Assembly: GCA_964432205.1 (NCBI GenBank)
Contig: CAYSMK010000001.1
Span: 62,001 to 126,000, forward strand
From: Geomobilibacter sp964432205
GTDB taxonomy: Bacteria; Desulfobacterota; Desulfuromonadia; Geobacterales; DSM-12255
Direction of reading: 5' to 3'
Length of the DNA stretch: 64,000 bases
Made by a program: the position numbers and the translations under genes. The notes below the pieces were generated by a model. It had not been told where the DNA came from. It searched no databases and saw nothing but the letters and a program-made list of their open reading frames with translations. The first letter of the stretch is position 1. Each line of letters opens with the position of its first letter. Shown in pieces: positions 50,486 to 58,806 of the stretch.

Positions 50486-52738
50486 CTATTCGTCTACATC
50501 CTCGAAGATACTTCTAGTTGACGGCTCCGTTTCAACCGAGGTTTCTTCTGCCTCCAAATTCTCATATTCCGTCGCGGGGGGCCTGCTTTCCTCCATCTCT
50601 AATACCTTTTTCCTTATCTCACGCAAAAATGTCGACGCCCTTTTACAATCTTCTTCGCTACCTTGGTCCTCAATGCGATTTAGGGTCTCTATAACATCGA
50701 AGAATTGGTCTTCAGGATCACCCTCGCCATCCCAGTTGGAGCTGATTTCGGATATGATCTCGTATTCGTTCGATAGCACCACATCATTCAGCGTTGCCAA
50801 TTGTACGTTGATTTCCTCGGAAGTCAGCAGACCTCCGACAATACGTTCATTCATGAAGTTTGACGAATAATCTACTTCAGTCAAATTGCAAATGCGTTTG
50901 CCTGTATTCTTTCGGATATGTTCAGGCAACAGTCCGTCTTCGTGAAGTCGACGGAGTATGCGAAGACTGTCGTCATAGTATTGAACCATCATTATTTTAG
51001 TTGGCAGATTGGCCATTTCTTCGATTTCAGTATAATAACGTTGCAGGAAATCACCAGAACATCGAACAGCAAGGAATGAGCCTACAGGATCGTTGTACCA
51101 TGTCCCCGTCCGTCCCAAAGCTCGCAGTCTGTCCAATACCTCTCCATACCGCTCTGACGGTATTACAATTTTTACTCCTTCAAGGCTCATATCCCCGCAA
51201 GTAACCTCACGCATCATCTGCTCGGTAGTTACACCTGCCAGGTAAATGTCGATAAACTCAGGATTAGAACCGATGATAGAGGCAAAAGCGTCTCGAATGG
51301 TTGGGTGTCGAAACTCCCAGTATTCGCGGCCATTCTCTTTCGAGCGACGTAACAGTGAATCGTTGAGAGCATATAGGGCTGCTTTCACTTCACCAACACT
51401 AGAGCGCATTGTGGAGATAGTACGAAGGTTGGCCTTTCCCTCGGGCATGGGTACGGGTAGACGACCTCCTGCGATGAAGACAAGAGCGATTGCTGCCTTG
51501 TCAGCGGCAGAAAGACTGGACAGAATGTCTTCCAGCCATTTTTGTGGTTTATCAAAGAAGTTACTGACGTTAGCGTCACTTGGATGGAAATCTGCTGTAA
51601 ACTTTGGGTTCGCAAAACGTCTGGCAATTTCTGGAAGGAATTTAGGAGTTGCGGAAGCATTATCAAGGAAGGGCTTTACCGTCTTCCTAAAGTCGGCGGT
51701 TTGCTTTCCACACTTGAGGTGGTTGTAAAGGATCATCTGCCGCTCCAGTTCGGTCAGCCCCTCCACTTCGATTACGACTCGGCTGTCCTCAAAAAGCTCG
51801 AAAGCCGATATTTTCAAATCATTCTTGGCTGCATTGAAAATGTAGTCACGAGAGGTAAAAACCACGCGAGCGCCCTTATGTATCGCGGTTTTGAGCTTAG
51901 GCAGGCGATGGTTCCACTCGCGAACGCGAACAGGGTCATACTGATTGGCACCGAAAGCATCATCCACCCACAGAAACTGCCCTGGATCGTCAGGATTCCA
52001 GTACTGACTGAACTCTTCTGGCCCTGACAGCATTAGCGTCTGAAGGTCCCATTCGTCGGCAGCTGAGAGGGCCAGGAGGTTGGCAATCATCGTTTTGCCG
52101 CTTGCGGGTTCGCCTATTAGTAAAACGAACCCATGCTCCTTAAGGGCATGGGCACATTTCCGGTATGCATTGGTCGGCACGAAACAGGCGAGATCAGGCG
52201 CCAACGAGTCCAGCACCTCTCTCGCTTGGCGGTAAGCTTGATGGGTGACAATCTGGGTCAAGTCGCCTAAACCATAAAGTCGTGGAACGAGCCGACGGAG
52301 GCTTGGACGTTCTGCTATTGTCGCGTCAATCCATTTTGCTCCGTAGATTTTCGCTGATAGGGCTCCCGCGGCAATGAACTCTTTTTCAGCAGTTTTTGCC
52401 ATTTTTGCAGGGATCGTGTGGTTCGTGACTAGGATGTAATTATCGGAGAGTCCCTGGGATACAAGCCGAGCGACCTTGGGTAGCTCCTCCGTAATGATCG
52501 ATTCGGGGAATGACTTACCGGTCTTACTGGTGTGCTTGCACTGTACGGTAAAACTGCCAGACATTTTTTCACCATGTTGAGGTGACCATTCACCATGAAA
52601 AGCACCGTCACGCCCACCGTCAGCACCATCTGCGAATGACTGAAATGTTTGTCCCAACACATCCCTAAATATGCAAATTACAAGGTCTTCAAAGGCTTTC
52701 CAGCCGAGCTTGTGTAAGTCAAACGAGATGTTTGTCAT
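50486..52738 (-). CDS. Mrr-like nuclease fused to STAND-type NTPase (nSTAND3-like)
   Basis: A 750-residue protein. Residues 1-140 form a restriction endonuclease fold (GWKAFEDLVICIF, then GGRDGAF at 41-47 and VQCKH at 65-69 as the D...QxK catalytic set). Walker A GEPASGKT lies at 209-216 and LWVDDAFG gives Walker B, followed by FTSRDYIF and helical repeats to the end, typical of signalling NTPases. Family knowledge suggests that a ligand triggers oligomerisation and nuclease activity. The start overlaps the herA-like stop by 4 bp. It is the last gene of the seven-gene defence operon. Confidence 0.85.
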   Translation of the reverse strand: MTNISFDLHKLGWKAFEDLVICIFRDVLGQTFQSFADGADGGRDGAFHGEWSPQHGEKMSGSFTVQCKHTSKTGKSFPESIITEELPKVARLVSQGLSDNYILVTNHTIPAKMAKTAEKEFIAAGALSAKIYGAKWIDATIAERPSLRRLVPRLYGLGDLTQIVTHQAYRQAREVLDSLAPDLACFVPTNAYRKCAHALKEHGFVLLIGEPASGKTMIANLLALSAADEWDLQTLMLSGPEEFSQYWNPDDPGQFLWVDDAFGANQYDPVRVREWNHRLPKLKTAIHKGARVVFTSRDYIFNAAKNDLKISAFELFEDSRVVIEVEGLTELERQMILYNHLKCGKQTADFRKTVKPFLDNASATPKFLPEIARRFANPKFTADFHPSDANVSNFFDKPQKWLEDILSSLSAADKAAIALVFIAGGRLPVPMPEGKANLRTISTMRSSVGEVKAALYALNDSLLRRSKENGREYWEFRHPTIRDAFASIIGSNPEFIDIYLAGVTTEQMMREVTCGDMSLEGVKIVIPSERYGEVLDRLRALGRTGTWYNDPVGSFLAVRCSGDFLQRYYTEIEEMANLPTKIMMVQYYDDSLRILRRLHEDGLLPEHIRKNTGKRICNLTEVDYSSNFMNERIVGGLLTSEEINVQLATLNDVVLSNEYEIISEISSNWDGEGDPEDQFFDVIETLNRIEDQGSEEDCKRASTFLREIRKKVLEMEESRPPATEYENLEAEETSVETEPSTRSIFEDVDE

Positions 52739-54600
52739 AGTAGGGGTTCAGATCCGTCAATCCGTGCCGCAATTACTCCAATTTCCGCAGTAGATAGACG
52801 AGCGTTCGACCACCCCTCTCCAAAACCAATACTTGCTGAGCGTGGTAACATCGCAGGAGTAAGGTCCCTAATTCTGATACGTGCAGGCAATGACGCCCCT
52901 TCACCAACAAATAACGCTTCCTTTTGAGCGAGTGCTGGCAATACCCTAGTCATACCTGATAGCCCATCTGGAAAAAACCGAGAAACATGTTGTTGATCTG
53001 CCGAGTTGGTCAATCTAAGTACAAGCCATGTTCCACACTGCGAAATAACCGTGCTTTCAATATCGGAGGGACGTTGACTTACCAACATTAGCCCCAACCC
53101 GTATTTGCGGCCTTCCCTTGCAATTCTACGCACCGCCGTTTGAGCAGAAGCATACTCAGCCTCACCTCTATCCGGAACATATCTGTGAGCTTCTTCGCAA
53201 ACGAGTAAAATTGGGTCTTTCTTACGTTCCGCTTGTGTCTGATAAAGCTTGTACTGAAACAGGACCCGTGCCAGCACAGCTGTTAAAGGGCCGGCAACCT
53301 CATTCGGCAAGCCTGAGATGTCAATTACGCGAATGTCCTTTTGCGCTCCACCTTGGCCGGACGCTTGTCCTACAAACTGACTTATTACATCTGAAAGAGA
53401 AGGACCGGTTCCGTCCCAATTATGCATTAAAAAACGAATGCGTGGGTCCCTCCGAAGAACGCCGATTTTATCCAAGATAGACTTAAATGACTTTGCAAAA
53501 TCAGTTTCTGTCACTCGCTCAAGCACATTGTTTTTTGGGCGAGCTGCCTGCAGAAATTCGATATGATTGGCAAATTCATCAAGAGAAAATGGTCGAGGTT
53601 TATCTCGGTCAAATTCTGCAAGACTTGCTGGATCGACACCTTGGCGAATTTGCGGTTCATCCGGGCTTCTGCCATCCGCAGGTGCTGGGCCACCATAGGC
53701 TGCAGGAGCTGCCGCAACTAAACCTGCTGCCACCATCCTAGCATGGGTTAGAGCCTTGTAGACGATGTTGTGTTGAGAAGTTGCCTCGAATTCGGTCTTG
53801 CCAATCACCAGGGAACGAAACTCTTCTGCAGACATTAGCCAGTATGGCAAATGTATTGATTCCCCTTCAGTCTCTTCTATCCCGATGGGATCATAGGCCC
53901 TGTAAACAACGGCTCTTTCGACAAACGCTTGTCCATACTCGCCATGGGGATCAATGATTACAATTCGAGGACAACAAGGTCCATCCTTCTTGGGTTGATG
54001 TTCAAGAACGCTATGAAGTATGGCTGCAACAGCTCCAGACTTACCCGATCCGGTTGAGCCCAAAACAGCGCAATGGTGGCCAAACATCTTATCGATGTTG
54101 GCCCGGCACGGGGCTGCATCAGCACCCACATATGTTGCAAACGGGACGAGAGGATCCACACCATCGAGCCGTTGACCCTCGGCTGACCTATAAAGAATTC
54201 CTGCCTCCTCGCGAGTCAGCAAGTACACCCCCTGACGAGGAAGAGGATAGGTTGAAACACCGCGGCTGAATAACAGCCGGTTATCGCCAGCGTTCCAGAC
54301 ACCTTCGGCAAATAACTCGATCTCCATCACTCGTTGGTCTGCATCCGGCGGAATCGGTAGCCTGGCCTCGTTAAATTCCTCTGACCTCATTCGCAGTAGA
54401 GTCACAAATCCGAAAACCAAGCGCCGCCCGAAATGGACTTTTACCACACTGCCAATCTGCCCGATTGGATACACTCGCCCTGAGTAACTCCGGGTCAGTT
54501 CGGAAACGTCACCGGAAAGCTCTGCTCGAATGGTTGTACCGGAGACTTCAACAATGTGACCGATCTTCAAATCGGAAACGGGTTCATATGGCCCCATCAT
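52735..54600 (-). CDS. herA: HerA-type hexameric ATPase of the SIR2-HerA system
   Basis: A 621-residue ATPase. The N-terminal HAS-barrel (about 10-75, GTTIRAELSG, VHFGRRLVFGFV) precedes Walker A GSTGSGKS at 181-188; Walker B is LLVCEEAHRYVP and the ISQRPSDIE-like segment (VSQRPSDIEST) acts as sensor. HerA forms hexamers that move DNA and dock SIR2. The start overlaps the SIR2 stop by 4 bp. The pair SIR2-HerA is a known anti-phage system. Confidence 0.92.
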   Translation of the reverse strand: MMGPYEPVSDLKIGHIVEVSGTTIRAELSGDVSELTRSYSGRVYPIGQIGSVVKVHFGRRLVFGFVTLLRMRSEEFNEARLPIPPDADQRVMEIELFAEGVWNAGDNRLLFSRGVSTYPLPRQGVYLLTREEAGILYRSAEGQRLDGVDPLVPFATYVGADAAPCRANIDKMFGHHCAVLGSTGSGKSGAVAAILHSVLEHQPKKDGPCCPRIVIIDPHGEYGQAFVERAVVYRAYDPIGIEETEGESIHLPYWLMSAEEFRSLVIGKTEFEATSQHNIVYKALTHARMVAAGLVAAAPAAYGGPAPADGRSPDEPQIRQGVDPASLAEFDRDKPRPFSLDEFANHIEFLQAARPKNNVLERVTETDFAKSFKSILDKIGVLRRDPRIRFLMHNWDGTGPSLSDVISQFVGQASGQGGAQKDIRVIDISGLPNEVAGPLTAVLARVLFQYKLYQTQAERKKDPILLVCEEAHRYVPDRGEAEYASAQTAVRRIAREGRKYGLGLMLVSQRPSDIESTVISQCGTWLVLRLTNSADQQHVSRFFPDGLSGMTRVLPALAQKEALFVGEGASLPARIRIRDLTPAMLPRSASIGFGEGWSNARLSTAEIGVIAARIDGSEPLL

Positions 54601-55769
54601 AAGCTACTCTCCGCCCCGTCTTTCAAAAGTCTTGTAACACCGGTAAATGTCCACCAGTTCCTCGATTGCCCTTCCTCGGCAGGATGAAAAGGCCCATCTT
54701 TACCCACATACAGTCCTTTTTCAGTTGCTATATAAACGCGCTTACCCCACAAAGATAATCGCCATTTCCCAAGACATTCCGGGATGGCTTTGCCTTCAAA
54801 ACAGAAGGCCAGTAGGGTTGTTCTGTTTCCGGGCCTCTCCATAGCATGTTCAATTTCTTGATTAATGTGGTCATCACCGAAGCTGTACCCACAGACGACC
54901 ATGACATTGTCCGCAGTTGTTGACAAAGCGCGGCGGAATAAGTCGAACTGTGCGGCAAATGGGTCGCGTTGAGTTGCCAAATACTTTGTGGCTTGAGGGT
55001 AGATAAGAACTCTAGCTGTGCGGGTTGGGTATAAGTCTCCATCCCGTACTCGCCACACCTTGCCATCTTCGCCAAGATGCCAGTCAATAGAACCATGCAA
55101 CTTAACCACATGAGCACGGAATCCGCTTTCCGGCTCATCCTGCCCAAAGCGGTAACTACGATAAGCAACGGCTCCGCCTGAAAAACCGTCCCAATAGGGG
55201 ATACATGAGAGCGCAAGCGCGTCTTCCAGCAGTGTGTCATAATTGGTTGTAAAAATTCGGGTTGGCCCTCTACGTTCCTGAACCCCTGCTTGAGCCGTCC
55301 CGAAAAGAGCCTCGATAAACATATTATGGCCATCAACTGAAACAAGAGGGGTTTCCGCCGTACCAACTGACTCAGGTTGATCGGCATATGCAGGCTTGTA
55401 ACCCCATCTCACTGTTTCAGCGACCACTCTTAATACCTCAGAATGGGCTGATGTTAGTTCTTCAACAGCAAATATTCTTCCATTTACTGCAACTGATCTG
55501 GTCTTCGAACGCTCTGCAAGAGTTGCGTAATCCCCGAGATGACTGAGTAGATGTTCAATATGGGATCCTTCAGGCAACTCACTTAGAAGCGCATCTAGAA
55601 GCGGTTTGTGTTCCGTCACGTCAGCCTTCGTCATGACTCTAGCTGTCAACGGAACCATAAGAGGAATGTTCGCATCTTTACTAATTCCAGCCCCAAGTAA
55701 CCAATTTTGACATGGACAAGCAAGGTGACGGTCAAGTTGCTCCAGCAAGTCTCCATTAGTAATTGCCAT
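54597..55769 (-). CDS. SIR2-like NADase
   Basis: A 390-residue SIR2_2 protein. GAGIS (27-31), TTNYD (174-178) and the catalytic His225 of VKLHGSID are present, with VCGYSFGDDHIN near 305. Bacterial SIR2 effectors in defence degrade NAD+ to stop phage growth, usually after activation by a partner; here HerA follows directly. It starts 11 bp after qatD, with no terminator visible in the gap. Confidence 0.92.
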   Translation of the reverse strand: MAITNGDLLEQLDRHLACPCQNWLLGAGISKDANIPLMVPLTARVMTKADVTEHKPLLDALLSELPEGSHIEHLLSHLGDYATLAERSKTRSVAVNGRIFAVEELTSAHSEVLRVVAETVRWGYKPAYADQPESVGTAETPLVSVDGHNMFIEALFGTAQAGVQERRGPTRIFTTNYDTLLEDALALSCIPYWDGFSGGAVAYRSYRFGQDEPESGFRAHVVKLHGSIDWHLGEDGKVWRVRDGDLYPTRTARVLIYPQATKYLATQRDPFAAQFDLFRRALSTTADNVMVVCGYSFGDDHINQEIEHAMERPGNRTTLLAFCFEGKAIPECLGKWRLSLWGKRVYIATEKGLYVGKDGPFHPAEEGQSRNWWTFTGVTRLLKDGAESSL

Positions 55770-55780
55770 ATAACTCTCCG

Positions 55781-56566
55781 CTATTGCTGCACTGCGTTTG
55801 GATCAACGACGAGTGTCGCAAGATTTGATAAAATCATTTTTGCCATTTCATTCTTTGATCTCACATAAATTTTAGCTAACTCTTCAACAATGAACGCAAC
55901 ATCATGTGGCCTAGACGGGCGGCCATCACGTTCAATAAACGGACCATCTGTTTCTGTAAGGAGGCGATCAACAGGCAAGTTAGCAACCAATGTTCGATGC
56001 TTGGGTGAACGTAACATCTCTGCATTGATGGAAAAATAACATCCCAACTCGACCGCCCTGCGAGCTTCGGCAACGGACCCGGTGTACCAATGGAGAACCA
56101 CCTTGCCTCGATTAAGTGACAAACGCTTTTCAATCTGCTCCAAAACCTTTGATACAGTCCGAAAACTATGAACAGTCAGGATCTTACCACCTTGTTCGGC
56201 GCAGGCGCATAGTATCCGCTCGAAGACTCGTTCCTGAAGTGGCAGGCTGCGGAAGAATCTAGGGCCTGCATCGAGGCCAACCTCGCCGACATAACGCGCT
56301 TCTGGCAATAGACGTTCAAACAGCGTGAGTTCGTCGGCTCGCTCCGCAATCAACTGAGGATGAAGACCTAAAGCAACTTTCACATGCCGGGAGCGTGAAA
56401 CGAGCTCCCTATTGCGAGTCCAAGCCTTTGGTGATGTTGTTACCGTAAGCGTTGCAACCTGCTCTCGGTCACACTCGGCAATCAAAGATTCGTGATCGTC
56501 ATAGAGATCGAGATGGCAGTGGAAGTCAACCCAACGCGGGCGGAAGCCTGACACGACATCACTCAT
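55781..56566 (-). CDS. qatD: QatD, TatD-family nuclease
   Basis: A 261-residue metal-dependent nuclease. DFHCHLDLY, EVGLDAG, TVHSFRT, LHWYTGS and TETDGPF are the five metal-site motifs of TatD. It overlaps qatC by 4 bp. In Qat systems it is required for defence; target not known. Confidence 0.92.
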   Translation of the reverse strand: MSDVVSGFRPRWVDFHCHLDLYDDHESLIAECDREQVATLTVTTSPKAWTRNRELVSRSRHVKVALGLHPQLIAERADELTLFERLLPEARYVGEVGLDAGPRFFRSLPLQERVFERILCACAEQGGKILTVHSFRTVSKVLEQIEKRLSLNRGKVVLHWYTGSVAEARRAVELGCYFSINAEMLRSPKHRTLVANLPVDRLLTETDGPFIERDGRPSRPHDVAFIVEELAKIYVRSKNEMAKMILSNLATLVVDPNAVQQ

Positions 56567-57924
56567 TGCGGTTGCGCTCTCACACCATCAAGAAACCGCC
56601 CGACCTCTCGCATCCCCTCGACATAGACCGTCTCGTAGGCTGCAAGGTCGTTTGGATGGTCAATCAAAGGTCCCGGACGGTGAATTTCGAGTCGGGCACT
56701 TTCTGGATTTCGAGCGAGCTTCGCCAGTGCGAATTGAAAAGATCGGACGTGCAAACCTTCTGCCTTGTTGGTATCGAGAATACGGGATCGAAGGTCAGGG
56801 ATGGCGTATGTTGTATCATCTTGACCAAGTCCGTGGATCAAAGATGCCCGACGAATGATACAAGGAACGCAGTGGCCACAGTGCATGGGTTCTCTGCCCG
56901 ACCAGCGGGTCTTCGTCGGCGACGAGCACGACATGGTGTTCTGTGCCTCTCTCCGCAATAAAGCAAGGTCGGCACATCCTTCAACCATCTGCCCTTTTGT
57001 CTGATGTCTGTACCGGTTCTCAAGTCGTGCGCTGATCCCAATGGCAACCAACAGTTCGTTAAATCGCTCCATATAATAAGGGTGAGTTGTTCTCGTGCTG
57101 AGTGCACCTAATCGAAGGGGATCGAGCGGCACATTGAGTGAGATTAAGCCGTTCTCCGGAACGTGCACGGTCACATCTTCGCCAATGGCGCTGGCTGCCA
57201 GTGTTGCAAGTGAGAAAAAAAGAAAGGAGCGGCCACGTAAAGTATTCTCCCCTGTTGAGCCTTCCACCTGGTCATTGGGAAAACCAATTCGTGCGCGAAC
57301 ATGATGTAGATGCGTAGTCGAGAAGCGATGTTTGAGGACACCAGCGCAGTGCCCCTGATATTTACTCGTAATTCCATCCCAATAGTGGCTCACAAGGAGT
57401 GGCTGCTCTCCAGCCGCAAGAAGATCGATCACACCAATAAAACTATCAAGCCCACCCGAGAATAAACACACACCAGTAGGATTAGCGATTCGCAAGTTTT
57501 CCGATGGCAATATCAACCGTGACAAACCTTCCGGCCTTGGGCGAAAATAGACACCCCAGAGATCACCCGTGAGAAAGTTAAGCATTCTCACAATTAGCTC
57601 AGCTTGAGGATCCCATAATTCCGTTTCGGAAACTGGCAAATGCAAGTCGATTTCACGCGTCCATCGATCCTGGGATTCAGTTGTACGGGAAATACGCGTG
57701 TCAGCGGCTGTCAACAATGCTGCCAGAAGGACCAGGTCAATGGCACGCTCCGAAGGAGATAAGCCGATTTCACGAAGTTTGTCGACCGCTTGGCCTAGAC
57801 CATAGCTGAGTCGCCGGTGTTCATCCATGAAGGAGATTTCCGTCACATGGCTATCTGTACGGGACAGAATAACCGGCTCTGTGTCTTGGTCGCCAAGTCG
57901 ACAGATAATGCTGTGATGTCTCAT
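56563..57924 (-). CDS. qatC: QatC, QueC-like PP-loop enzyme
   Basis: A 453-residue protein. SGGLDS at 156-161 is the PP-loop of QueC (7-cyano-7-deazaguanine synthase), and a cysteine cluster CSSPTK...HCGHCVPC late in the chain fits its zinc site. It is about twice the size of QueC, with an extra N-terminal domain. Related CBASS QueC-like enzymes are reported to attach a deazaguanine to a protein N-terminus, so a protein target is plausible. Overlaps qatB by 4 bp. Confidence 0.92.
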   Translation of the reverse strand: MRHHSIICRLGDQDTEPVILSRTDSHVTEISFMDEHRRLSYGLGQAVDKLREIGLSPSERAIDLVLLAALLTAADTRISRTTESQDRWTREIDLHLPVSETELWDPQAELIVRMLNFLTGDLWGVYFRPRPEGLSRLILPSENLRIANPTGVCLFSGGLDSFIGVIDLLAAGEQPLLVSHYWDGITSKYQGHCAGVLKHRFSTTHLHHVRARIGFPNDQVEGSTGENTLRGRSFLFFSLATLAASAIGEDVTVHVPENGLISLNVPLDPLRLGALSTRTTHPYYMERFNELLVAIGISARLENRYRHQTKGQMVEGCADLALLRREAQNTMSCSSPTKTRWSGREPMHCGHCVPCIIRRASLIHGLGQDDTTYAIPDLRSRILDTNKAEGLHVRSFQFALAKLARNPESARLEIHRPGPLIDHPNDLAAYETVYVEGMREVGRFLDGVRAQPQ

Positions 57925-58802
57925 GCAGCCGCCTCCCCAGCGGCAGCAACTAGCTCAAAGGCCGCCTCGTAAATTTCGTCGACTTTGCTTTCTATATCAC
58001 GATTGGTTAAGCTGTCGACCCTGTCAAGTCGGCCTGCGAGTACACCACGCGTACAGCCTGCAACAAAGTCGTGGAGTTGTTCTTGAGCTCGTTCCACGGC
58101 CCTTACATCATTCGGCATAGTGATGCCACGGCCTCCAATGTCGGCCATAACACGACCTTCAATTGACCGAACAATAAAATCAAGAAAGAACTCTTGAAGT
58201 TGATCACTGCTTAACGTATCAAATGAATCAAGACCCTCTTCAGCAAGATCTCCAATGGCACCAAGCATTGCCTGTCTTGCTATTCCCTCATCAACTTTTC
58301 CGCCTGGCGGACAGATAAAATCGGTGAGCGCCAAGAAAACTTCTGTCGCCGGCCGGCCAGCAAGATCCGGAAGGTTTAGGCATTGCCTTAGCGCCTCGCC
58401 AGCTCCGAATCGCTGGACATCGCGTACGACACCAAGAAGTCTTGCTCCTGCAGCTCGTGATGCACCCATTCGCCTAGCCGCACGCCGTGCGCCACCTGTT
58501 CCTCGACGCACGTAACTGGACAGTGCACTTCCTAGTGCACTAGGACTCCCTGTACCAGCGAAGTGGGAAAAGCTGCCGCGTGCGCTACCAAGGCTGCCCG
58601 CCGCCGCAATATCTGGTCGCGGTGAGACGGACGGTGTAGGTGGCGTTGTTTGATTTGGTGGAGCAGGATTCTGTTCACCGGAGGCTCCAGGGACAGCCGG
58701 AGTTGGCATAGTTATGACCGGTACTGCGCCCGGCGCAGGATCGTCAACCCATGATGGAACAAGGCCTTTGCTCGGTCCACCATAGCATTTAGAAGTCCCC
58801 AT
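57921..58802 (-). CDS. qatB: QatB
   Basis: A 293-residue protein. It begins MGTSKCYGGP...PSWVDD, a Pro/Ala-rich linker follows (about 25-75), and residues 80-290 are helical (GTGSPSALGSALSSYVRR, FLDFIVRSIEGRV). The opening matches QatB proteins. Met removal would leave Gly at the N-terminus, a suitable site for a QueC-like modification. No enzyme motif visible. Starts 4 bp after qatA. Confidence 0.88.
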   Translation of the reverse strand: MGTSKCYGGPSKGLVPSWVDDPAPGAVPVITMPTPAVPGASGEQNPAPPNQTTPPTPSVSPRPDIAAAGSLGSARGSFSHFAGTGSPSALGSALSSYVRRGTGGARRAARRMGASRAAGARLLGVVRDVQRFGAGEALRQCLNLPDLAGRPATEVFLALTDFICPPGGKVDEGIARQAMLGAIGDLAEEGLDSFDTLSSDQLQEFFLDFIVRSIEGRVMADIGGRGITMPNDVRAVERAQEQLHDFVAGCTRGVLAGRLDRVDSLTNRDIESKVDEIYEAAFELVAAAGEAAA

Positions 58803-58806
58803 CGGC

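Noticed and set aside
56563..57924. QatC as a tRNA queuosine gene (queC)
   Set aside because: It is about twice the usual length and sits between qatB and qatD, with no other que genes.
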